DNA from: Halomonas sp.
GTDB lineage: Bacteria; Pseudomonadota; Gammaproteobacteria; Pseudomonadales; Halomonadaceae
Assembly (NCBI RefSeq): GCF_011050415.1
Contig: NZ_DRFS01000002.1
Coordinates: 1 to 64,000, forward strand
DNA length: 64,000 nucleotides
Direction of reading: 5' to 3'
In this document: positions 42,173-50,749 of the stretch, one piece after another
How positions within the stretch are numbered: the first letter of the stretch is position 1
Layout of the letters: each line of letters begins with the position of its first letter
Notes under the pieces: generated by a model
The model's database searches: none
Told to the model about the DNA's origin: nothing
Seen by the model: the letters and a program-made list of their open reading frames with translations, nothing else
Program-made: the position numbers and the translations under genes

Positions 42173-42376
42173 AACATTGGCTCCAGTACAGAGTTGCCGC
42201 AGCAACAGGTTAACAAAAAGCTGTGATGCGGCTGGCGCGAAAAAAGGGGCGATTCTATCAGGCTGAGCGCATTATGCGCGCTTTCCTTATAACTTTAAGC
42301 ACTCGACGTTGGTCGTAACAACATCCAGTGCTCTGTTTTCGCCTCATCGTTATTATTGTCAAATTCGTGGTGACAC

Positions 42377-43354
42377 TTAGCTAATGGGCGCTACCAATAG
42401 CGCTGCGCGGGCCCCCACTTCAACATTGGCATTGGGGAATACCACATAGAGTGGCGTATCTCTTACCCAGAAATCACCGGCTTCACCATCTTGTGCGAGC
42501 AAGGTGCCTGGTTCAAAGCGGCTAAAATTGGCGGTGTCTTCCGCAAAGCAAAGCTGAAAGGCATCTGTCTGGCGTATTAACTCGTGATGTACCTGAAAAA
42601 ACAGCATGGGGCTGGTTGATGTGCTCGGTGGAGGTTGGCCTTCGCTTAATGCGCTAAGCAGCTTCCCCATCGGTTTCAGAGACGCCATATCGTTTTGCCC
42701 AAAGGGGGCTACGCGGCCTAACTCAAAGGTAAACGCTTGAGCTGCATGGTAATGCTTACTGTAGTGGGAGAATGTCCAGCTGTGCTGATGTTGGTGCAGC
42801 ACCGCTTGCATATCTGCCGCCGCTAGCCAGCGCCAGTGTTCAACATCGGTAGTGGACTCAGCAAATGGTTCGACGACGAAACGTGGGTAATGGCTACCCC
42901 GAATCGCGGTATGCAGGTCGTAGTGCAATTTGGGTAGCGCTGAATGGCGCGAATAAAACCCATCCACCGCGGCCATTAATTCTCGGGCGCGGTCTGGCTC
43001 ATCACCTTCTGCCGTTAAGTCACGGTTGAACAGGCGATTTAAATTGGTGGTAATAAAACGTTGTTGAGCTTTAAGGGCTGGCAGATTGCCAAGAATCACC
43101 AGCACGGGGGCACCTAGCGTCACAGCACCTGCTTCTAGGGCGCTTAACCACTCCCCCACTAATTCAACCGGTGCGGTTTCGTTGCCGTGGATCGCCGCTG
43201 AAAAAATGCACGCGCGGGCGTCTTGGCGCTGTGCAGTGGGAGTGAGCTCCAAAATGCCGGGCGCATGCAACTGGTAAGTGCCGCTTGCGAAAATACCGTT
43301 GGTGGCATCGGGGAGCAGCCCGTCAAGCGACCAATCGAGCCATTGCCCTAACAT
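42377..43354 (-). CDS. astE: Succinylglutamate desuccinylase (AstE/AotO family)
   Basis: The 325-residue zinc carboxypeptidase-like protein shows metal-ligand motifs SAAIHGNETAP (His and Glu) and LHYDLHTAIRGSHYPRF (His). AstE removes succinate from succinylglutamate in the last step of the arginine succinyltransferase pathway. The ATG at 43354 follows AAGGAG by six bases, correcting a longer frame. The other ast genes are not in the window. In Pseudomonas the aot arginine-uptake operon likewise contains an AstE-like gene (aotO), so a transport-linked paralogue is equally possible. Confidence 0.85.
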   Translation of the reverse strand: MLGQWLDWSLDGLLPDATNGIFASGTYQLHAPGILELTPTAQRQDARACIFSAAIHGNETAPVELVGEWLSALEAGAVTLGAPVLVILGNLPALKAQQRFITTNLNRLFNRDLTAEGDEPDRARELMAAVDGFYSRHSALPKLHYDLHTAIRGSHYPRFVVEPFAESTTDVEHWRWLAAADMQAVLHQHQHSWTFSHYSKHYHAAQAFTFELGRVAPFGQNDMASLKPMGKLLSALSEGQPPPSTSTSPMLFFQVHHELIRQTDAFQLCFAEDTANFSRFEPGTLLAQDGEAGDFWVRDTPLYVVFPNANVEVGARAALLVAPIS

Positions 43355-43489
43355 TGTCAGCTCCTTAGCAGGTTGTTGTGCGCATAAACATGCGTTTAGG
43401 TTTACCACGCTGAGTGCGCGCGGCAAGCCTAAAGGTCGTTCAGGTGAAAAAGCTCAGTTTTTTTGTGCAACCATTCGTTCCAATCATAG

Positions 43490-43522
43490 AAAAAGCGCCC
43501 ATGCATGAAACATGAGCGCTTT
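43490..43522 (-). terminator. Rho-independent terminator after the hemerythrin gene
   Basis: On the minus strand AAAGCGC...GCGCTTTTT forms a stem extended by CATG/CATG pairs inside and ends in five T residues, about 40 bases after the hemerythrin stop. Confidence 0.65.
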
Positions 43523-43563
43523 ATTGTTAACCCGTGAATTCAGGCCTTAAGATAATCAGCTGT

Positions 43564-44004
43564 TTACAAGGAGCGCTGTCGCTTCATCTCTTCTTGATAC
43601 TCGCCGGCAAGCGATGTTTTTTGCTTCTCTTGTAACCCGCGCCCAGCCAGTTGGAAGACCTCTTGCTCTTCTTCGTCAAGATGATGAGTTACTAACTCTT
43701 GCAGCTGTTTAGCGTGGGTTAGCCAATGGGTAGCGCTATACTCGGTCTCATCCAGTAATTCTATTAGCTCATCAATTTCATGATGTTCTGCGACGCTATG
43801 GCGCGCTTTTTCTTGCGTTAAATCAATCGACATCATTGGAATATATAAAGCCCGCTCTTCCGCTGCCGCGTGGTATTGCAGCTCAGCACGCACCTGCTGA
43901 TAAAGGCTATCGCGCTCTTCACTGTCGCCGTGTGTTTCAACTAGCTGGGCGAGCAGGTCACGCTGAATATCATGATCCTTGCGCAGGGCTTCAAAAATCG
44001 TCAT
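43564..44004 (-). CDS. Hemerythrin HHE cation-binding domain protein
   Basis: The 146-residue four-helix protein has diiron ligand motifs: HDIQRDLL in helix 1, YHAAAEERALY in helix 2, RHSVAEHHEIDELI in helix 3 and HHLDEEEQEVF in helix 4. Such proteins bind O2 or NO, or sense iron and oxygen. ATG at 44004 has AAGGAG six bases upstream; the longer frame is not credible. It is divergent from wrbA, and both could belong to a redox stress response, though that is inference. Confidence 0.9.
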   Translation of the reverse strand: MTIFEALRKDHDIQRDLLAQLVETHGDSEERDSLYQQVRAELQYHAAAEERALYIPMMSIDLTQEKARHSVAEHHEIDELIELLDETEYSATHWLTHAKQLQELVTHHLDEEEQEVFQLAGRGLQEKQKTSLAGEYQEEMKRQRSL

Positions 44005-44210
44005 TCCAGGCTCCTTGGAAACGTTTGGGGGATAGGCAAGACAAAATCTAGTGGTGGATGGCGCAAAGTGCAAGGTGAAGTCCGTTGATGAAATCGATGC
44101 TCCCAGTCGAAAACATTCGCTTTTATCTACTATTAGGTGAGCTATCTTGTGTTTACAGGCTTATTGGGCATAAGCCCATCGCACCGCTAAACAAGGCAAA
44201 GGAGTTAGTA

Positions 44211-44810
44211 ATGACAAAGGTACTGGTACTTTATTATTCCATGTATGGACATATTGATAAGATGGCTCAGGCTGTCGCTGAGGGTGCTAAAGGCGTAAGC
44301 GGCGTTGAAGTGACCGTTAAGCGCGTACCTGAAACCATGCCTGAAGATGCCTATAAAAATGCAGGGGGTAAGCAGGATTTCGATACACCTGAAGCTACTC
44401 CCCAAGAGCTTGCTGATTACGACGCGATTATTTTTGGTACGCCAACTCGCTTCGGTAATATGGCGGGTCAGATGCGCACGTTCTTGGATCAAACCGGCGG
44501 CCTGTGGGCGAAAGGTGCACTACGTGGCAAGGTAGCTAGTGTATTTACCTCTACCGGTACTGGCGGTGGTGATGAAATGACCATTACCTCTACCTGGACC
44601 ACGCTGGCTCACCACGGCATGATCATTGTGCCGATTGGCTATGGCCTTGAAGAGCAGTTCGATATTTCCAAAGTTAGCGGCGGCACGCCTTACGGCGCAG
44701 CGACGTTAGCCGGTGGTGATGGCTCACGTATGCCTGATGATCGCGAATTGAAAATCGCCCGCTTCCAGGGTGAGTTAGTCGCTAAAACAGCGGCGAAACT
44801 GGCAAGTTAA
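44211..44810 (+). CDS. wrbA: NAD(P)H:quinone oxidoreductase WrbA
   Basis: The 199-residue flavodoxin-like FMN protein reduces quinones by two electrons. It shows [21 protein letters not shown] (phosphate loop), [48 protein letters not shown] and [12 protein letters not shown], all typical of WrbA. ATG at 44211 has AAAGGAG seven bases upstream. Length equals E. coli WrbA (198). A strong terminator follows. Confidence 0.95.
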   Translation: MTKVLVLYYSMYGHIDKMAQAVAEGAKGVSGVEVTVKRVPETMPEDAYKNAGGKQDFDTPEATPQELADYDAIIFGTPTRFGNMAGQMRTFLDQTGGLWAKGALRGKVASVFTSTGTGGGDEMTITSTWTTLAHHGMIIVPIGYGLEEQFDISKVSGGTPYGAATLAGGDGSRMPDDRELKIARFQGELVAKTAAKLAS

Positions 44811-44866
44811 TGACCTGATTTCATAGCGACTAATGTCGTTATTTGAAACGCAGTAGTGCGTGATTC

Positions 44867-44902
44867 AAAAGCCTCGTCAGATGTGTCTGGCGAGGCTTTT
44901 TT
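44867..44902 (+). terminator. Rho-independent terminator after wrbA
   Basis: GCCTCGTCAGA and TCTGGCGAGGC form a stem (one G-T pair) with a TGTG loop, preceded by AAAA and followed by six T residues. Confidence 0.85.
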
Positions 44903-44970
44903 GAGGTTGAGCTGTAAGAGATATTAAACCGAGCGATAACTAGCTTTAACTAATTAATATTTTTGAAGTT

Positions 44971-45654
44971 TTATCTGGAAGGGGCTCTCAATCGAGCCAA
45001 GCTAAGATAGCGCTCTTTTGAAGGGGACAAATGATCCTTGCATAGTTGGCAAAGCCTTTCTCGGTCCTGTTTTTGTATGGCATCAATCATGGCAAAGTGC
45101 TCGTCGCAGGCTCTCTGCAGGCTAGCAGCATCTGAGATAGCCATAAATCTGATGGCGTGTGCTTTCTGGGCAAACTCGTTTATGCAGTCTGAAAGATAAC
45201 TGTTTCCAGTAGCTGAAAAGAGCGTTCGGTGAAATGCAATATTTAAACGAAATACGCGGTGTAAATCCTGCTGGTTGACCGCGTCACTGTGCTGCTCCTG
45301 AACAGCAATCAATGCATTGAGCATGTCATTTGGAGCTGGCAATGGAATTGATCTAGCGCCTGCTATTTCTAAAAGCTCACGCATGGCATATAGCTGCTCT
45401 ACTTCGTCAGGCGTGTAAGCTTTTACAAAAGCTCCCCGGTTTTTAATGCGCTCAACCAAGCCAATGGTTTCAAGATGAAACAGTGCCTGACGGACCGCAT
45501 GTCGTTTGCAGTTGAAACGCTCAATAAGATCTTCTTCGACAAGTCTTTCCTTAGGATTGAGCCGTCCTAGTACAATATCCTCTTCAACTGCTTCGACTAT
45601 TTGATCAATACCAAACGTTTCAGAGGGAGAGGAGGCGTAATTGAACTGTGTCAT
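44971..45654 (-). CDS. GntR-family (FCD) transcription regulator of the sugar-acid locus
   Basis: The 227-residue regulator has an N-terminal winged HTH (about 15-75: GRLNPKERLVEEDLIERFNCKRHAVRQALFHLETIGLVERIKNRGAFVK) and a helical FCD effector domain (about 85-215). It lies downstream of the dehydratase gene on the same strand, about 100 bases away. FCD regulators of this type usually repress sugar-acid genes until the substrate or a keto-deoxy intermediate binds. A candidate operator lies in the divergent promoter at 47566-47584. No clear ribosome site before the ATG. Confidence 0.87.
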   Translation of the reverse strand: MTQFNYASSPSETFGIDQIVEAVEEDIVLGRLNPKERLVEEDLIERFNCKRHAVRQALFHLETIGLVERIKNRGAFVKAYTPDEVEQLYAMRELLEIAGARSIPLPAPNDMLNALIAVQEQHSDAVNQQDLHRVFRLNIAFHRTLFSATGNSYLSDCINEFAQKAHAIRFMAISDAASLQRACDEHFAMIDAIQKQDRERLCQLCKDHLSPSKERYLSLARLRAPSR

Positions 45655-45695
45655 AAGTAATGGCTGTCATCCTTGCCAAAGCATTAGAGAGTAAA

Positions 45696-45728
45696 TAATC
45701 GGTATCCATTCAACCAGGATACCGATTA
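45696..45728 (-). terminator. Hairpin between the dehydratase and gntR genes
   Basis: TAATCGGTATCC and GGATACCGATTA form a perfect 12-bp stem with a nine-base loop. Located 34 bases after the dehydratase stop, it could reduce read-through into gntR; the T content after it is low. A regulator-binding dyad cannot be excluded. Confidence 0.5.
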
Positions 45729-45761
45729 TGGTAACAAGAACAGTTTGTTTATCAGACGGAA

Positions 45762-47501
45762 TTAATGGCCTCTTGGGATTTGCGAGGTGGTGGCCGGGCG
45801 ACAGAAGTCAAAATCACAGCCTTGTTCAGCCTGCAGGATGTGTTCGAGAAATAAACGGCGATATCCACGCTCTTTTTCAGGTTCAATAGTGGGTTTTAAT
45901 GCCGCTCTGCGTATATCCAGTTCAGCCTCATCCACCATTAAGTTCAAATGACGCTCGGCAACATCTAACTGAATTAGATCGCCATCTTGTACCAGCGCAA
46001 GAGGCCCCATTTCAGCTGCTTCAGGAGAAATATGTAGCACTATGGTGCCTGATGCCGTGCCACTCATTCGCCCATCCGAAATTCTTACCATGTCTTTAAC
46101 ACCTTGTGCGGCCAGCTTTTTAGGTATCGGTATATAGCCTGCCTCAGGCATTCCAGGGGCTCCCTTTGGACCTATGTTTTGTAAAACCAACACATCATCT
46201 GCATTTACATCAAGCTCGGGGTCATCAATACGCTTGGCAAGGTCTTCTAAGCCGGTAAAAACGACCGCACGACCGGTATGACGCATGAGTGTTTCTGAAG
46301 CTGCAGACTGCTTAATGATTGCTCCACGAGGTGCCAGATTACCCTTTACAACTGCCATGCCCCCTTGCGCATAAATAGGATTCTCTTTATTACGCACAAC
46401 CTGCTGGTTAAGAATATGTGGACTTGCATCCAGATTTTCTCCCAGCGTGCGCCCATTGATGGTGACGGCATCTAGGTGTAGCAACGGGCGAATTTCTCGC
46501 AGTAGTGCAGCCAATCCACCGGCCTGATGTAAATGCTCCATGTAATGTTCGCCTGATGGCTTCAGGTTAACCAATACTGGGGTTTCACGGCTCATCCGGT
46601 CAAATTGCTCGAGATCAATATCTATGCCCAATCGGCCCGCGATAGCGGCCATATGAATAAGACCATTTGTAGAGCCTCCCAAAGCAAGAAGTACACGCAA
46701 TGCGTTTTCAAACGCCTCCTCGGTCATGATGCTTTGTGGCGTAATTTGCTCTACAGCGAGACGCACAGCTTCGGTGCCTGTTTGCTCGGCAATGCGTAAA
46801 CGGTCAGCAAATACGGCTGGTGCCGTAGCGCTGCCGGGTAACATCATACCCATTGCTTCAGCTAGGCAAGCCATGGTGCTAGCGGTTCCCATCACCGAGC
46901 AGGTTCCCACAGTTGGGACCAGCTTATCGTTTACCTCTGTGATTTCTTGCTCATCAATCTCTTGTCCACGGTAGGCCGCCCAATAACGTCGGCAATCCGT
47001 ACAGGCTCCTACACGTGTACCTCTGTGTGATCCACTTAGCATGGGGCCAGTGACCAATTGGATGGCAGGAACATTAGCGCTGGCTGCCGCCATTAATTGT
47101 GCAGGAACGGTTTTATCGCAACCGCCGATCAGTACAACGGCATCCATTGGCTGAGCGCGAATCATCTCCTCGGTATCTAGCGCCATCAGGTTGCGCAGAT
47201 ACATGCTAGTGGGGTGAGAGAAAGATTCATGTAATGAAATAGTTGGGAAATCGACAGGTAGTCCTCCCGCGAGCATGACACCCCGTTTTACGCTTTCAAC
47301 CAATCCTGCAACATTGCCATGGCAGGCGTTGTAACCGCTGTAGGTATTGGCAATGCCGATTACAGGGCGTGAAAGAGCATCATCAGTGTATCCCATACCC
47401 TTAATAAAGGCTTTGCGTAGAAATAGCGAAAAGCCTTCATCGCCGTAATTTGTCAGCCCTTTACGCATCCCTTGGGAGCGGTTGTGATTATTAGTTTTCA
47501 T
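45762..47501 (-). CDS. IlvD/Edd-family sugar-acid dehydratase
   Basis: The 579-residue iron-sulfur dehydratase is of the aldonate type (arabinonate/xylonate/gluconate class): ANTYSGYNACHGNVAGLVESVKRGV, VLIGGCDKTVPAQLMAA, RVGACTDCRRYW, VGTCSVMGTASTMACLAEAMG and RISDGRMSGTASGTIVLHISPEA. The GACTDCRRYW and ACHGN forms separate it from true IlvD (27.3 kb). It should yield a 2-keto-3-deoxy sugar acid. ATG at 47501 has AAGGGG six bases upstream. Divergent from the tctCBA operon and probably co-regulated with it. Confidence 0.88.
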   Translation of the reverse strand: MKTNNHNRSQGMRKGLTNYGDEGFSLFLRKAFIKGMGYTDDALSRPVIGIANTYSGYNACHGNVAGLVESVKRGVMLAGGLPVDFPTISLHESFSHPTSMYLRNLMALDTEEMIRAQPMDAVVLIGGCDKTVPAQLMAAASANVPAIQLVTGPMLSGSHRGTRVGACTDCRRYWAAYRGQEIDEQEITEVNDKLVPTVGTCSVMGTASTMACLAEAMGMMLPGSATAPAVFADRLRIAEQTGTEAVRLAVEQITPQSIMTEEAFENALRVLLALGGSTNGLIHMAAIAGRLGIDIDLEQFDRMSRETPVLVNLKPSGEHYMEHLHQAGGLAALLREIRPLLHLDAVTINGRTLGENLDASPHILNQQVVRNKENPIYAQGGMAVVKGNLAPRGAIIKQSAASETLMRHTGRAVVFTGLEDLAKRIDDPELDVNADDVLVLQNIGPKGAPGMPEAGYIPIPKKLAAQGVKDMVRISDGRMSGTASGTIVLHISPEAAEMGPLALVQDGDLIQLDVAERHLNLMVDEAELDIRRAALKPTIEPEKERGYRRLFLEHILQAEQGCDFDFCRPATTSQIPRGH

Positions 47502-47565
47502 GGCAAACCCCTTCTTGTTGTTCACATGGTTCAGCTGGTCTTCGGTTTTATTGTTAATAAGATTA

Positions 47566-47584
47566 TTGACAATCTTATTGTCAA
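47566..47584. promoter_or_regulatory. Candidate GntR operator in divergent promoter
   Basis: TTGACAAT-CTT-ATTGTCAA is a perfect 8-bp inverted repeat, embedded in a further partial repeat (TTATTGTTAATAAGATTATTG just to the left, in parts). It lies between the dehydratase start (47501, minus) and the tctC start (47675, plus), the right place for the FCD regulator to control both directions. Confidence 0.55.
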
Positions 47585-47674
47585 TGTACTAGTTTTTTCT
47601 AGGCATGCCAAATAAAAGTCCACATGCATCACAACCTAGACACCAATACAAATACGATAAATAAGGTGGCAATA

Positions 47675-48640
47675 ATGAAGACCAAACTACTCTCGATTTC
47701 CGTGCTCATGGCAGTAACCGCTGTTCCTCTTGCAGTACATGCCGAGTACTCAGTAACTGATGAAATTCGTGTTTTGCAGGGGTTTCAGGCAGGGGGCGGA
47801 AGTGATGCGCTTGCTCAGCTGGCTCATCCGTATCTACGGGAAATTCTCGGGGTCAATTTCATCAACGAATATATTCCAGGTGCAACGGGTGCTATTGCTT
47901 GGACACGACTTTCTCATCAGTCGCCTAAAGACGGTACGGTTATCAGTATCACCAACACACCAATGTTGATGACCAACTACATCATTAATGACTCTATCTC
48001 CTACAACATCGATCAGTTAACGCCGATCGCCAATGTGGTGACTGACCCTGGGGTAGTCGTGGTGCATCCCGATAGCCCTTATCAAACAATTGAAGACCTG
48101 CTCGCAGCTGCTGAGGAAACACCTGGGCGCATCACTATCGGTAACTCGGGTATTGGCGGCGATGATTATTTCTCCACGATCATGGTGGAAAACGCTTCAG
48201 GGCTAAGCTTTGAGAAAGTCCCCTTTGCTGGCGATGGCCCTTCTGCAACAGCAGCCATGGGTGGCCAAATTGATGCGTCGTTCAACAACGTAGGTATCGT
48301 CTACGGTCATCTACAAGCCGATAGTTTGCGTGCTCTGGCTGTGCTATCTGCAGAGCGTCTGCCCATGCTTCCCGATGTGCCTACGCTCAGAGAGATTGGC
48401 TACGACGTAGTAAATGGTTCTTCACGGGGTTATAGCGCTCCTGCGGGTATTCCGGATCAAGCGCGCGATGAGCTAATTGCTGCTTTTGAAGAACTCGCGA
48501 CGAACGAAGAGTTTCTGCAACGCGCCGAAGAGCGTGCTTTTTATATCGATATTGTGACCGGCGATGATTACATGGAAATGATGAAAAACATGGAAGAGAC
48601 CTTCTCCAATATTTGGGATGAGTTGGATGAAGATGCCTAA
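47675..48640 (+). CDS. Tripartite tricarboxylate transporter binding protein TctC
   Basis: The 321-residue periplasmic protein has the signal peptide MKTKLLSISVLMAVTAVPLAVHA. The mature part shows the Bug/TctC features GFQAGGGSDALAQLAHPYL, EYIPGATGAIAWTRLSHQSPKDGTVI in two parts, and NSGIGGDDYFSTIMVE. It captures a carboxylate and hands it to TctAB. ATG at 47675 follows AAGGTGG by six bases; a longer upstream frame is ignored. First gene of the transport/catabolic operon. Confidence 0.9.
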   Translation: MKTKLLSISVLMAVTAVPLAVHAEYSVTDEIRVLQGFQAGGGSDALAQLAHPYLREILGVNFINEYIPGATGAIAWTRLSHQSPKDGTVISITNTPMLMTNYIINDSISYNIDQLTPIANVVTDPGVVVVHPDSPYQTIEDLLAAAEETPGRITIGNSGIGGDDYFSTIMVENASGLSFEKVPFAGDGPSATAAMGGQIDASFNNVGIVYGHLQADSLRALAVLSAERLPMLPDVPTLREIGYDVVNGSSRGYSAPAGIPDQARDELIAAFEELATNEEFLQRAEERAFYIDIVTGDDYMEMMKNMEETFSNIWDELDEDA

Positions 48641-48667
48641 TCATTAAAGCGCCAGGAGCATGTTGAT

Positions 48668-49144
48668 ATGAATATGAGTCGCTTGTCGCTAGGCGTGTTT
48701 GGAGTGGGCCTAGCGGTATTCTTTTTTGTCCAGAACATGGGTTATCCGGCGCGAGCGGCTCAAATTCCGCTAATGTTTGCCACGGCTGTTGGCCTTTTGT
48801 CTTTGGCATGGATCGTTCAGGAAGTTTGGTCGACCAGCAAACTACTGCGAACAAGGGCGTGTCCTTCCTCATCTGATAGCGATTCCATAAGTTCTGCACC
48901 AAGAACCTATAACCAATATATAAAAGCATTCAGCATTTATGCCCTTGCTTTGATGTATGCATATTCCATTGGTTTGGTTGGTTATTTCCTTGCGTCAGCG
49001 CTGTTTATGGGATTTGCATTACTCATTGTCCGTGAAGTGGGATTTCGATACGCGCTTATAGGCTCTATTGCGCTTTTGGGTACGATTGGCCTGGTGTTTT
49101 TCTACTTCCTGGGTCTGAACATGCCCATGCTTCCCACCTTTTAA
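48668..49144 (+). CDS. Tripartite tricarboxylate transporter small membrane subunit TctB
   Basis: The 158-residue protein has four predicted helices in the TctB arrangement: two at the N-terminus (about 5-25 and 35-55), a polar serine-rich linker (60-85) and two or three at the C-terminus, ending FYFLGLNMPMLPTF. Sequence conservation in TctB is low, so the call leans on its place between tctC and tctA. AGGAG stands nine bases before the ATG. Confidence 0.85.
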   Translation: MNMSRLSLGVFGVGLAVFFFVQNMGYPARAAQIPLMFATAVGLLSLAWIVQEVWSTSKLLRTRACPSSSDSDSISSAPRTYNQYIKAFSIYALALMYAYSIGLVGYFLASALFMGFALLIVREVGFRYALIGSIALLGTIGLVFFYFLGLNMPMLPTF

Positions 49145-49170
49145 TAATTATCCTGCATATGGAGTGAGTC

Positions 49171-50685
49171 ATGGACTCGAGTATGTTGATGGCAGGTATC
49201 GCCAATGTTCTATCGTGGTCGAATCTACTATTGATCATTGGCGGCACGTTGCTGGGAATGTTTGTAGGTGCCATGCCTGGTCTATCAGCCACCATGGCAC
49301 TGGCTTTATTACTGCCTGTAACGTTTAGTATGGAACCGGGTGCCGGACTAAGCATGTTGGCATCCCTCTACTTGGGCGCCTCTTATGGTGGTTCCATCTC
49401 CGCTATTTTGCTCAATACACCCGGTACTCCCTCTGCAGCAGCCACTGTTTTGGATGGTTATCCTCTCTCTCAGCAGGGCAAAGCTGGCAAAGCGTTGGGT
49501 GTTTCACTTTTTGCATCGTTTTGCGGTGGCTTAATGAGTGGCATTGCACTATTGGTGGCCGCTCCATTACTTGGGATTGTTGTTCTTAAGTTTGGTCCAA
49601 TTGAGCTGTTTGCAGTTGCTGTATTGGGCATCACGATTATTGGTTCTTTATCCCAGGGCTCGGTGGTATCGGGGTTGTTGTCAGGGGGGATCGGCCTACT
49701 GGTAAGTACAGTAGGAATGGATCTAATTACTGGTACTCCCAGGATGACCTTTGGGCATATGAATCTGTTTTCTGGCATCAGTTTTACGGTGGCACTAATT
49801 GGGCTTTTTTCGATTCCACAGGCACTACTGCTAATTGAAAAAAGTGGTCAGGGGAAAAAGAAAGTTGCCAACAAAATTACTGATAGGTTAATGCCTCTTT
49901 GGGCTGATATTAAAACATTGATGCCCAATATTGGTCGGTCCGGATTGATCGGGATTATTACGGGCCTAATACCCGGCACCGGTGGTGATACCGCCAGTTG
50001 GTTTGCCTACAACGAAGCCAAGCGCTTTGCCAAGGACAAAAGCCGTTTTGGAAAGGGAGATTTGGCAGGTCTTTCAGCGCCGGAATCAGCCAATAACGCC
50101 GTGGTGGGGGGCGCTTTAATCCCAACTATAGCACTGGGAATACCCGGTAGCTCTTCTACAGCCATTCTGTTAGGAGCTCTTATGGTTCATGGGATTCTCC
50201 CAGGACCCAATCTGCTAACGGAGCATGGAGAAGTCACCTACACACTAATTTGGGCTGTCATCATTGCTAACTTTGCATTGCTTGGTGTGGGGTTAATGTT
50301 CACTCGCATGTGCGTCGCTGTGACCAAAGTGCCAGATGGATTTGTCGCCTGCGCCATTATTGTGCTTTGTATTGTGGGATCGTTTGCTATCAACAATAGC
50401 TTTTTTGATGTCGGCTTAATGTTTGCCTTTGGGCTATTTGGCTATTGGATGCTGAAAGCCGGTATGGCACCTGCCCCAATGGTAGTCGGGCTAATTCTTG
50501 GGCCGGTAATGGAAACTAGCTATCAGCAGTCAATGTTGATTGGAGGTGGAAGTTTTATGGTTTTCGCTAAAAGCCCGATTGCTTTGTGCTTGTTGATTCT
50601 TGCTCTGTTTTCAGTACTCCAAGCGACACCATTGCTGGGCATTATGCGTCAACGTTTTGGTAAGCGGTCAACCCATAGTGGATGA
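49171..50685 (+). CDS. Tripartite tricarboxylate transporter large membrane subunit TctA
   Basis: The 504-residue membrane protein has about 11-12 helices and the two conserved TctA motifs: GMFVGAMPGLSATMALALLLPVTFSM near the start, with a similar GIITGLIPGTGGDTASWFAYNEAKR near 270, and ALGIPGSSSTAILLGALMVHGI near 325. It is the translocating subunit, probably Na+- or H+-coupled. GGAG stands six bases before the ATG. Substrate is presumably the sugar acid degraded by the downstream enzymes. Confidence 0.93.
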   Translation: MDSSMLMAGIANVLSWSNLLLIIGGTLLGMFVGAMPGLSATMALALLLPVTFSMEPGAGLSMLASLYLGASYGGSISAILLNTPGTPSAAATVLDGYPLSQQGKAGKALGVSLFASFCGGLMSGIALLVAAPLLGIVVLKFGPIELFAVAVLGITIIGSLSQGSVVSGLLSGGIGLLVSTVGMDLITGTPRMTFGHMNLFSGISFTVALIGLFSIPQALLLIEKSGQGKKKVANKITDRLMPLWADIKTLMPNIGRSGLIGIITGLIPGTGGDTASWFAYNEAKRFAKDKSRFGKGDLAGLSAPESANNAVVGGALIPTIALGIPGSSSTAILLGALMVHGILPGPNLLTEHGEVTYTLIWAVIIANFALLGVGLMFTRMCVAVTKVPDGFVACAIIVLCIVGSFAINNSFFDVGLMFAFGLFGYWMLKAGMAPAPMVVGLILGPVMETSYQQSMLIGGGSFMVFAKSPIALCLLILALFSVLQATPLLGIMRQRFGKRSTHSG

Positions 50686-50749
50686 CCCGATGGTTGGTAA
50701 AGTCGCTTAATAATTAACAACAAATAAATGGATAACAAGAGATAACATT

